Shown in pieces: positions 46,101 to 55,800 of a stretch of 64,000 nt of DNA. The notes below the pieces were generated by a model. That model searched no databases and was not told where the DNA came from. It saw only the letters and a program-made list of their open reading frames with translations. This DNA comes from Cafeteria roenbergensis (taxonomy: Eukaryota > Sar > Bigyra > Bicosoecida > Cafeteriaceae): assembly GCA_008330645.1 (NCBI GenBank), contig VLTN01000083.1:62001-126000 (forward strand), in the 5' to 3' direction. How positions within the stretch are numbered: the stretch's first letter is position 1; each line of letters begins with the position of its first letter. The position numbers and the translations under genes are program-made.

Positions 46101-47090
46101 AAGCAGGAGGAGATCAAGCGCCTCGTTGCCGGCGCCAACCGCAAGTCCACGCGCCGCAGCTCCATGGCGGCCGAGCGGCCCAAGTCGATGGTGCAGCACA
46201 CCACGATGGAGGTGCAGAAGTACATCTACAACTACAACACCATCGAGGCGGTGCTGCTCTTCGTGGCCGTGCTCACCTGCCTCTCCGGCATCATGCTCAA
46301 CTCGTCCCGGTTCGAGTCCGCCTACTACGCCTCGCAGCGCGACACCATCACCGGCCTCATCATCGCCATCATCGCCATCACGCTGCTGTACGTCTTCTCC
46401 GTGGTCGTGTTCGAGGTGATCAAGGTGGTGCGCCCCGAGCTGTGCGGCGCAACCGCCATCCCCAAGAAGGGCAAGAAGGGCGCCGCTGGCAAGGGCGCCG
46501 CAGCTGGCGGCAAGGTCTCGCTCGAGGCCGAGACGGAGGACAAGCTGGACATCATGGCCAACCCCATGCACGAGGAAACCTCCGCCGCTGACGGCATCAC
46601 GGGCGACACCGTCCGCGGCCTCAAGGCGGGGTCGGTAACGCAGGAGCAGATCGACTCCCTCGCCCGCGCCTACGACAGCCTGGTCGAGCGCAACCGCCAG
46701 CTCGAGAAGCAGGCCAGCGACGGGGAGGCAGGGATTGACGGGGCTGCCTCCCCGGGCGGCGCCCGTGGAACCTCGCGCAAGCGCATGTCCCGCATGAGCA
46801 TGGCAAAGGGCAAGACCGGCGGCCGCAACGAGTTCGCCCCCGCAATGGCTTCGCCCGCCGGCTCGGCGGCCTCATCGGCCGGCTCCAGCGGCGCCGCTGC
46901 TGCCACGGCGTCGGCCCTCTACCTCAACCCGACGGCGCGCAAGTCCGTGCGCCGCTCTCGGTCGAAGTCCTCTCTTCTCAAGTCTCCCGGGTCGGCAGGC
47001 GTCTCGTCGCCTGCCCTCACCGTTGAGTCCCCGCTGACCAGGGCCATGGCAACGCCGAGCCAAGGAGACAAGCCCAAGGGGAAGGAGTGA
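22171..47090 (+). CDS. Giant modular cell-surface protein: LamG, Calx-beta, cadherin and IPT/TIG repeats with polytopic C terminus
   Basis: My model joins exons 22171-22561, 23084-23206 and 23407-47090 (24,198 nt, 8,065 residues); both introns have GT..AG ends and phase 1. The ATG at 22171 opens a signal peptide (MRSAAFAALFALLAASSYS), then a Big_5-like Ig fold. Domains by position: LamG-like at about 24340-25720 (two), fibrinogen-like with GGGWT (25790-26400), Calx-beta (26400-26760), discoidin-like (26800-27300), four more LamG (27330-30150), Cys-rich EECDDGN...GDGC repeat (30280-30430), jelly-roll-like (30440-31030), three Tyr/Ser-rich LamG-like (31060-33400), about ten cadherin-like repeats ending in DVNEAP/DENDAP motifs (35870-39460), about fourteen IPT/TIG (39460-44690) and a Cys-rich module (44700-45110). 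Then come about nine membrane segments (45115-46420) and a cytosolic tail with a short coiled coil (46630-46720). Adhesion, feeding contact or flagellar surface roles are plausible; none is shown by the sequence. Confidence 0.85.
22562..23083 (+). other. Intron 1 of the giant surface gene
   Basis: The donor is CAAG/GTGAGC and the acceptor CCTCGCAG/GCGG after a pyrimidine-rich stretch. It is phase 1 and 522 bases long. Removing it joins ...AFSYQ to GGLGCAS... without a stop. Confidence 0.75.
23207..23406 (+). other. Intron 2 of the giant surface gene
   Basis: The donor is GACG/GTAAGT and the acceptor TCCGCGCAG/GTGCC. It is phase 1 and 200 bases long. Joining gives ...MRLD-GAYTLIGY, and the frame then stays open for 23.7 kb with no further intron needed. 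Confidence 0.75.
42670..43090 (+). repeat. Ser/Ala/Pro-rich linker repeat in the giant surface gene
   Basis: Between the ninth and tenth IPT/TIG units the protein becomes a run of PSPSPAA/ASASPAAAAS units encoded by imperfect 30-45-base repeats, followed by an Ala/Pro/Arg stretch. It resembles a heavily O-glycosylated stalk. The - strand thrombospondin-type gene has a similar Ser-Ala-Pro stalk. Confidence 0.7.
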
Positions 47091-48030
47091 TCGGATATTT
47101 TCGTTTCCTGTATTGATTGATGCGTATGCTGCCCTCGGAACGCACGTAGTGCGAACTTCCCGAGGCAGCATGTGGTCAGGGGGGGGCGCTGGGTGAACCG
47201 GCGTCCCCACTGTCTGCGGCTCTGCGTGCGAAGCGTGCCGAGCTTTGATTGGCCATTGCGTCTGCGTGGGGCAAAGCCATATTTTGGCGTCCCAGCAGGC
47301 CGTGGCGACAATGCGTGAACAAAAGTTGCGGGCCATGCGTGCAAGATTCCTGCTGGGCTCCGGGCTGTTCGGTGAAGGACAGCCCGTTTGACGCCTGGTG
47401 GTGGCCGGGCAGGATTGCCCGGTGAGCCGCGAACCCCAATTTAGCTTCCGCGTTGACCAAGCGATAGGATCGCGCTTGCTGGCGCGCCCCGCTTGCCCAC
47501 TGCACTCTTCCTGGATATGATCAAAATCTGTGGCTGCTGTCCACACTGGTTGGCGTCGAAACGCCACTGCAAAACCTCGCGAGCGCTTGTGGCTTTAAAG
47601 GTGTCTTTGATGGCAGAGCTGCACCTCGCCAATCTTCAATCGCTTGCGCCCTTCAAGAAGCGAGCGCACCCGGTGCTCAAGCCCGCGTGGGCTTCCCGGA
47701 CGTATCCCCCGAACCGCCTCGCGCGCGCGCCCCGTGTGGTTGGTGTGTGTGCGCACTTGGATTGATTGACACCTCCCGCCCGTCCCTCGGGCGACCCCGT
47801 GTGGTCCCCGCCTCCCTGAATTTGAGCCATTGGGTCAGCCTCGCACCTTCACTCGCAAGCGGCCTGTCAAAGTCCCAAAAGTGCCGGCATCGCTCAGGTC
47901 GGGGCCAAGTCATCGAACGATGGCGTGGCGCCGCGGGGGCGACGGCGGGATGCGACCGCATTGCAACGGCCAACGAGGCCCTGAAGGACCACGGACGAAA
48001 CTCTTTGTCACCGAGGAACGGTGGTGCGGT
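47091..48030. other. Intergenic spacer between convergent genes
   Basis: About 940 bases lie between the TGA of the giant surface gene and the stop of the thrombospondin-type gene on the - strand. It is clearly less GC-rich than the flanking coding DNA, especially just after the stop (GGATATTTTCGTTTCCTGTA), as expected of 3' untranslated and termination sequence. No gene or RNA was recognised. Confidence 0.5.
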
Positions 48031-49652
48031 TTACGACGCAGGTGAAACCCGAAGCCGGGATGTGGGGCCTCGCGTGTCGCCGCCGCGCCGTGGCGAACAT
48101 GTCCGGGACAGGAAGCAACCTGCGAAGGCAATGCTGGCAATTCCCAGTGCAGACCCCACAACGATGTAGACGATCGTCGCTGCCTCCAAGCCAGCAGGAG
48201 ATGGACTGGCAGTCGGCGATGGGGAGGATGATGCAAGGACCGTGGTAGAGGCATCGACAACGGCATCCCCAGATTGCGACAGAACGGCAAACACCGGCTC
48301 TCCTTGGAGCTGCACGCCGGCGCTCGCTGCCGCAGGGGCGACGCTCGCGAGACCGAGGGCAATTGCCGTTCCCACAGTCCCAGATGCCAGGATCAAGTCG
48401 TCGGTCAGTCGGCGAGCCAGAGTTGACGACTCCGACACCAGGGCCGAGGCAGGATTGGAAACATTGCGCAGATCGACGCCAACCACGGCTGTCACTGCAG
48501 TGGAACCACTCTCCAGTCTCCGGAGGTCGGCTCGTGCCCGAAGCAGCAGCCTCGCTGCCCCCTCGCTTGAAACGCGAAAGTCCACGTCGATGCTCACACC
48601 CTGGGGCATTGCAAAGCCACCAAAGAGTTGCAAAAGCGTGTCCCGCACAGAATCCAGCGCGCCAGGCACAGACAGCACGGCTGAAGACCCGAAGGACAGG
48701 GGGAGTTGCACCACAATGCCACCAGCAAGCTCGCCTTCACGAGGTTGACGGACAGGCAGCGCGCCCTGTCCTGATGCTGCAGCCGACGTGAGGTCTGGGA
48801 GCAGCTCTTCGAAGACGGGTGGTGCCGCTGACGGGATTGGCCTCAGGCAGAACAATCGCGTTGCCGTCTCTCGCTTCCGCGTGCGACACGCCAGACCTGA
48901 TGCGCAGTCGGCTGTTGCACTGCAATGCCTCCCACGCTGGCAAAAGCCACATGAGGCAGGGGACGAGCCGCATAGAGGCAAGGGCACGTCGCATTGGTCG
49001 TCGCTCGGGCATGCAGGTAGTGCATCGGCCTGAGCCCTGGGACATGGCGATGATGTGAGAAGCGAGGAGGCTGCAGGGCACGCAGCACCGCCATGCTGCG
49101 GCAGGCGCAAGATCCTCCGGTACGAGAGCTGCACTCCACCGTCGCCACAGATCATGCTGCAGTTGGACGTCCCCCAGCTTGAGAGCAAGCAGTCCACAGG
49201 GAGCGAAGAAGGCGAAGGTGACGGAGCCGGCAGGCTAGAGCCAGATGGAGCTGCTGTCAGAGACGCGCTCGGAGCAATAGCGGAAGCGCTGGGGGAGACG
49301 GGCAACGAAGGCGAAAGCGCACTGGGCAGCGCGGAAGGGCTCGCCAACGACGACGCGCTCGCTGCCGCAGACGGGCTCGCCGACAACGAGGACGCGCTCG
49401 CAGCCGCAGATGGGCTCGCCGACGACGACCCGCTCACTGCCGCCGAGGGGCTCGCCGACAACGAGGACGCGCTCACTGCCGCAGACGGGCTCGCCGACGA
49501 CGACGACCCGCTCGCTGCCGCCGACGGGCTCGCCGACGACGACGCGCTCGCTGCCGCAGACGGGCTCGCCGACGACGACCCGCTCACTGCCACCGACGGG
49601 CTCGCCGACGACGACGCGCTCGGTGCCGCAGATGGGCTCGCCGACGACGACG
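48031..49652 (-). pseudogene. Thrombospondin type-1 single-pass membrane protein, 5' part cut off by the LINE array
   Basis: About 540 residues of host protein remain, read from about 49652 down to the stop at 48031. In order they are a long Ser/Ala/Pro stalk of SASPSAA units (to about 49200), a thrombospondin type-1 repeat with the typical CxxSxW, CSxxCGxG and GGxxCP spacing (about 49195-49010), a second Cys-rich module (about 48995-48845), a folded domain without a family assignment, a transmembrane helix AATIVYIVVGSALGIASIAF (about 48180-48110) and a short basic tail. There is no signal peptide or native start: upstream sequence is replaced at 49653 by the LINE 3' end. That tail happens to supply an in-frame ATG (MAWLREFSTPPNDVH joined to the stalk, 558 residues in all), but the product would lack a signal peptide. 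The gene is therefore probably broken unless its first exons lie beyond the array and splice across it. Confidence 0.65.
49345..49652 (-). repeat. Minisatellite encoding the Ser/Ala/Pro stalk
   Basis: Imperfect tandem units of about 36-48 bases (core GACGGGCTCGCCGACGACGA on the + strand) encode SASPSAAxS repeats on the - strand. The opposite strand is also open (ADGLADDD-type acidic repeats), but the Cys-rich and membrane domains in frame on the - strand show which strand is coding. The LINE array begins exactly at the edge of this repeat. Confidence 0.75.
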
Positions 49653-49661
49653 GATGAACAT

Positions 49662-52600
49662 GATGAACATCGTTGGGGGGGGTCGAAAACTCGCGTAACC
49701 ATGCCACACACTCGATTCACAGACTCACCAATCACCAATCCAGCAACTCCATCACCGATGAGTCACAAACCGCGCCAAACCCACAATCCCAAGTCTCAAG
49801 TCCCAGATCACTCCCATCACACTGCCACGAGTCACCAATCAGCCGCCCCTGCTCACCGCATACGCTCCACCTGCTGTCGCAGGTACTGCGTCTGCCCGAT
49901 CAGCTGGGTCGCCAGTCCCTTGGCGATGACCTCGTTCAGCCTCGACAGCCAGCGAAAGGCCCAGCGCGCACGCTCCCTCGGCCGGTCACCAAAGGCCGTG
50001 TCCGCCACCTTCTTGAGGAAGGCGAAGGCCGCCGGTCCCATGCGTCCCGTGGTCGTGATGACGAAGGGCACAATGGAGCTCATGTTGTCCTTTGTAGCTG
50101 AGCTCTTCTTGTACTCCCTCATCTTGTCATTCTCACGGCGCTCGAGAAAGGCGTCCATGTTCTGCAGGCCCTGCGTCACGTAGGACTTGCTTACCGCCGA
50201 GGTGATCTGCACGTCGACGAGACAGGTGGTCTCGAAGTCGACGTGCACCCGCAGGTCCGGTCGCTTGCGCGCGGCCTCGCTGGACCCCGGCTGGGACCCG
50301 AAGCGCGTCTGCCCGTCCTGCCAGCTGGAAGGCTCCACCACCGACTGCAGCCCCGCCGAGCGCACCGCCGCGTGCAGGACGTCGCGGACGTCGTTGTGCG
50401 CCCGGATGGTGGAGCCCTTGCCGCAGCGGCAGCGTGCCAGGTGATGTGCCACGCCCGAGACCCCGCCGATGTGGACGGTGCCTCTCGCGGTGGTGTCCCG
50501 CTGCACGCACGCGCAGTTGATCGACACGCCGTCTGGCACCACGTGGTCGGCCTCGGAGGCTCCGATGCGGTAGCGTTCCACCACCGCGAACTCCTCGTCT
50601 GTGAGCCCGCGGGGGCCCCATCATCGTGTTGCGGAGCCAGTAGTGCGTTCCCGGCACGCACGCCTCTCGGAACGCGACCAGGTCGCTCATGACACGCAGC
50701 ATGGCCGGGTCGTCAATGTTGGCGACACGCTTCTCCGGCGTGCCCTTTGCCAGCGCCTCGGCCCTGCAGCGTGCTGTGCAGGCCCTGCGCGCCTTGGCCA
50801 GACGGCGCAGGAAGACACACTCGTGCTTGATGCGCAGCATGTCGTCGTGATGCAGCACCATCTTGCGCTGCCAGGGCGCCTCGGTCTGCTCGTTCGCCCG
50901 CGCCATCACCCCGTCGCCGTACAGGCACTTGCGGAGCTTGGCCTTCAGGTCATCCGACAGCACGCCCAAGGTGTCGGGCAAGAAGCCCTCGAACCCTGTC
51001 GCTGCGGCCAGGCAGCGGGCTCCCTTGCAGGCCCTGATGAACTCCTCCACCAGGTTTGCCGCTGCCTCCATGTCATCCGACGACTCGTCGTCAGATCTGA
51101 GCTCCATCATCGCCTCCAGCGCCAGCTCCTCGATCTCGGCGCGCAGCTCTTCCAGGCCCTCGACAGCCCCCGCGATGTCCGACCTCCACACGTGCGCCAG
51201 CTGGTAGCGCTTCTTCACCCTGGCGGCATGAAGGTCGGCCTCCTTGCCCACGACGCAGTCCTTGTCCGGCCTGAAGTACCGTGCCTCGGTGCAGGCGTCC
51301 TTGTACTCCTTGCTGTCCCGCTCGTAGTCCCGGTAGGCTCCCTTGGCGACCTCCTCGCATCGCAGCAGGATGTCGCCCACCTCCTTGGTCGCATCGCTGC
51401 GGTCTGAGCGCTTCAGCGAGCTCCTCACGAGTTTCTTGAGCGAGATGCCCTTCCAGTTGGGGTCGTTGCCGTCCGCATCCGCGTCGGGTCCGTCCCTGGC
51501 CAACCCGATCGCCGGCGTTCGCCTGACCGAGTAGACCTGTGCCGCATCCGCTCTCGGCTGTGCGGCATCAGATGTCTCTTGGCCGGTTGGAGCGCCAGCC
51601 GCACTAGCTGCCGCTGCGCCGCCGCCGCTCGTCGTCATCTCGGTCGCCGCTCCCGCCGCGCTGGCGGCAGCCGCACCTCCACCGCCCGTCTGGCCTCCGC
51701 TTGTCGGTGTTGGCTGATGCTCCGGTTCAGCCGCTCCCCCCGTACCGCTGACGAGCCAGCCGTCCAGCGTACCTGCAAGCTGCTGCCCGTGCGCCGGCCC
51801 CTCCTCGCAGTCCTCCTTGGACTCGCTCTCTCCGACCGCCGGGTGGTCCACCCACGGCGTGCCGCCCGCTGCAGCAGCCGCCGCACCTGACTCATCCTCC
51901 GCTTCCGCCTCGTCGGCGTTGGCTGGTCCCGCTCCGGCACCACTCCCCGACGCCGCTTCGCCTCCGCCTCCACCAGTGTCGGCCCCGTCGAGGGCCTCCT
52001 CCGGCGGTGGTGCCATCTCGAACCGCCCTTTCCGCATGTCCCGAACGGCCTCGATGAAGCCCGCTGTCGCCTCGAAGCGGAACTGCGCCACGCCAGGCAG
52101 GCCCATGCCACCGGCTTTGCAGCCCTTGCTCAGCATCTTCGCCAGCCTCATCTGAGCGTAGCCTCCCTTCTTCAAGGCCGGGTTGGACGCTGCCGATGCG
52201 AGCCGAGTCACACCGTCGGCTTCCCGGCCCAGGAGCGCCCACCACGCCTCCCGCCTTGCGTGCTCGTCCGGCAGCCCCCGAACAAGCGCCTCGATGGCCT
52301 TGGACATGACCTCACGGAAGCCGTCCTCGGTCACCGTGCACATCTCGTCCGAGAGCGCGTGGCCGATCGCATCCAGCTCCGTCTTGTGCGCTACTGCCGA
52401 CAGGTTGGCCAGCAGCGCCGCATGGAACACCGCCAGCTCCTGGCCCGCCGCCGCACCCGCTGCTCTGTGCAGGTAGCTGAACTTCTGGCCCACCACCGAC
52501 AGCAGCAGGTGGTGCGCCCGCTTGAGCCCGCAGACCTCGATGCCCGCGAGCAGGCGCTCCGCAGCCGGCCCAAACTCCTTCTCCAGTCGCTTCATCGAGT

Positions 52601-52888
52601 GCTCAAGTGCCACCTCCGGCGGGAGTTCCTCCCCTACAGGACACTGCAGCACCGCCACGCTCCGTTCGGTGAGGTGGCACCCCTCCAGCACCGAGGGTGG
52701 GGACCCTGGATCGTCCCTACTCCGCTTCATCTCCCGCCGAATTCTGGCTTTGGTTCTCTCGAGCTGTCCTCGCTTGCACAGCACCTGGGTCTTGCTGGTG
52801 TTCATCCGCAGCCCCACCGTGCTGAGCCGCTCGGCCAGCATCTGGGCTGCCTTGAAGGCGCTCCTCCTCGGGCCCACCAGCGTCGTGT
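49662..52888 (-). mobile_element. LINE copy C1 (3.2 kb, subfamily A)
   Basis: The copy adjoins the host gene. It begins, in sense, just after the reverse transcriptase ADD motif (TTLVGPRRSAF), so the catalytic palm is missing; the thumb, middle region and endonuclease region remain. An extra G in a G-run near 50611 shifts the frame, splitting the reading into a part ending at 50133 and a part ending at 49853. The first part is in frame with the tail of C2, which provides an ATG (935-residue reading). The C terminus reads VERMR (subfamily A). Confidence 0.85.
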
Positions 52889-52894
52889 AGGGTC

Positions 52895-55800
52895 GATGAA
52901 CATCGTTGGGGGGGGTCGAAAACTCGCGTAACCATGCCACACACTCGATTCACAGACTCACCAATCACCAATCCAGCAACTCCATCACCGATGAGTCACA
53001 AACCGCGCCAAACCCACAATCCCAAGTCTCAAGTCCCAGATCACTCCCATCACACTGCCACGAGTCGCCAATCAGCCGCCCCTGCTCACCGCATACGCTC
53101 CACCTGCTGTCGCAGGTACTGCGTCTGCCCGATCAGCTGGGTCGCCAGTCCCTTGGCGATGACCTCGTTCAGCCTCGACAGCCAGCGAAAGGCCCAGCGC
53201 GCACGCTCCCTCGGCCGGTCACCGAAGGCCGTGTCCGCCACCTTCTTGAGGAAGGCGAAGGCCGCCGGTCCCATGCGTCCCGTGGTCGTGATGACGAAGG
53301 GCACAATGGAGCTCAAGTTGTCCTTTGTAGCTGAGCTCTTCTTGTACTCCCTCATCTTGTCATTCTCACGGCGCTCGAGAAAGGCGTCCATGTTCTGCAG
53401 GCCCTGCGTCACGTAGGACTTGCTTACCGCCGAGGTGATCTGCACGTCGACGAGACAGGTGGTCTCGAAGTCGACGTGCACCCGCAGGTCCGGTCGCTTG
53501 CGCGCGGCCTCGCTGGACCCCGGCTGGGACCCGAAGCGCGTCTGCCCGTCCTGCCAGCTGGAAGGCTCCACCACCGACTGTAGTCCCGCCGAGCGCACCG
53601 CCGCGTGCAGGACGTCGCGGACGTCGTTGTGCGCCCGGATGGTGGAGCCCTTGCCGCAGCGGCAGCGTGCCAGGTGATGTGCCACGCCCGAGACCCCGCC
53701 GATGTGGACGGTGCCTCTCGCGGTGGTGTCCCGCTGCACGCACGCGCAGTTGATCGACACGCCGTCTGGCACCACGTGGTCGGCCTCGGAGGCTCCGATG
53801 CGGTAGCGTTCCACCACCGCGAACTCCTCGTCTGTGAGCCCGCGGGGCCCCATCATCGTGTTGCGGAGCCAGTAGTGCGTTCCCGGCACGCACGCCTCTC
53901 GGAACGCGACCAGGTCGCTCATGACACGCAGCATGGCCGGGTCGTCGATGTTGGCGACACGCTTCTCCGGCGTGCCCTTTGCCAGCGCCTCGGCCCTGCA
54001 GCGTGCTGTGCAGGCCCTGCGCGCCTTGGCCAGACGGCGCAGGAAGACACACTCGTGCTTGATGCGCAGCATGTCGTCGTGATGCAGCACCATCTTGCGC
54101 TGCCAGGGCGCCTCGGTCTGCTCGTTCGCCCGCGCCGTCACCCCGTCGCCGTACAGGCACTTGCGGAGCTTGGCCTTCAGGTCATCCGACAGCACGCCCA
54201 AGGTGTCGGGCAAGAAGCCCTCGAACCCTGTCGCTGCGGCCAGGCAGCGGGCTCCCTTGCAGGCCCTGATGAACTCCTCCACCAGGTTTGCCGCTGCCTC
54301 CATGTCATCCGACGACTCGTCGTCAGATCTGAGCTCCATCATCGCCTCCAGCGCCAGCTCCTCGATCTCGGCGCGCAGCTCTTCCAGGCCCTCGACAGCC
54401 CCCGCGATGTCCGACCTCCACACGTGCGCCAGCTGGTAGCGCTTCTTCACCCTGGCGGCATGAAGGTCGGCCTCCTTGCCCACGACGCAGTCCTTGTCCG
54501 GCCTGAAGTACCGTGCCTCGGTGCAGGCGTCCTTGTACTCCTTGCTGTCCCGCTCGTAGTCCCGGTAGGCTCCCTTGGCGACCTCCTCGCATCGCAGCAG
54601 GATGTCGCCCACCTCCTTGGTCGCATCGCTGCGGTCTGAGCGCCTCAGCGCCCGCATCACGAGTTTCTTGAGCGAGATGCCCTTCCAGTTGGGGTCGTTG
54701 CCGTCCGCGTCCGCGTCGGGTCCGTCCCTGGCCAACCCGATCGCCGGCGTTCGCCTGACCGAGTAGACCTGTGCCGCATCCGCTCTCGGCTGTGCGGCAT
54801 CAGATGTCTCTTGGCCGGTTGGAGCGCCAGCCGCACTAGCTGCCGCTGCGCCGCCGCCGCTCGTCGTCATCTCGGTCGCCGCTCCCGCCGCGCTGGCGGC
54901 AGCCGCACCTCCACCGCCCGTCTGGCCTCCGCTTGTCGGTGTTGGCTGATGCTCCGGTTCAGCCGCTCCCCCCGTACCGCTGACGAGCCAGCCGTCCAGC
55001 GTACCTGCAAGCTGCTGCCCGTGCGCCGGCCCCTCCTCGCAGTCCTCCTTGGACTCGCTCTCTCCGACCGCCGGGTGGTCCACCCACGGCGTGCCGCCCG
55101 CTGCAGCAGCCGCCGCACCTGACTCATCCTCCGCTTCCGCCTCGCCGGCGTTGGCTGGTCCCGCTCCGGCACCACTCCCCGACGCCGCTTCGCCTCCGCC
55201 TCCACCAGTGTCGGCCCCGTCGAGGGCCTCCTCCGGCGGTGGTGCCATCTCGAACCGCCCTTTCCGCATGTCCCGAACGGCCTCGATGAAGCCCGCTGTC
55301 GCCTCGAAGCGGAACTGCGCCACGCCAGGCAGGCCCATGCCACCGGCTTTGCAGCCCTTGCTCAGCATCTTCGCCAGCCTCATCTGAGCGTAGCCTCCCT
55401 TCTTCAAGGCCGGGTTGGACGCTGCCGATGCTAGCCGAGTCACACCGTCGGCTTCCCGGCCCAGGAGCGCCCACCACGCCTCCCGCCTTGCGTGCTCGTC
55501 CGGCAGCCCCCGAACAAGCGCCTCGATGGCCTTGGACATGGCCTCACGGAAGCCGTCCTCGGTCACCGTGCACATCTCGTCCGAGAGCGCGTGGCCGATC
55601 GCATCCAGCTCCGTCTTGTGCGCCACCGCCGACAGGTTGGCCAGCAGCGCCGCGTGGAACACCGCCAGCTCCTGGCCCGCCGCCGCACCCGCTGCTCTGT
55701 GCAGGTAGCTGAACTTCTGGCCCACCACCGACAGCAGCAGGTGGTGCGCCCGCTTGAGCCCGCAGACCTCGATGCCCGCGAGCAGGCGCTCCGCAGCCGG

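Noticed and set aside
37347-46571. Very long open frame (about 3,070 codons) on the - strand opposite the giant surface gene; similar ones at 26835-32030 and 33213-36464
   Set aside because: They are His/Arg/Val/Ala-rich shadows caused by strong G/C third-position use on the + strand. They have no domains, while the + strand has clear LamG, cadherin and IPT modules in one frame.
49055-49657. + strand frame of about 200 residues with acidic ADGLADDD repeats
   Set aside because: It is antisense to the Ser/Ala/Pro stalk and the thrombospondin module of the - strand gene, whose Cys spacing is diagnostic.
49853-50584. Separate - strand gene beginning MVERYRIGASEADH
   Set aside because: It is the downstream part of the C1 LINE frame after a one-base shift near 50611; the same sequence is internal to the intact frame of C2.
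53605-54639. + strand frames of 250-390 residues repeated in several LINE copies (e.g. 53605-54639, 58502-59665, 61095-62129)
   Set aside because: They are antisense to the conserved endonuclease half of the LINE frame and recur only because the element recurs.
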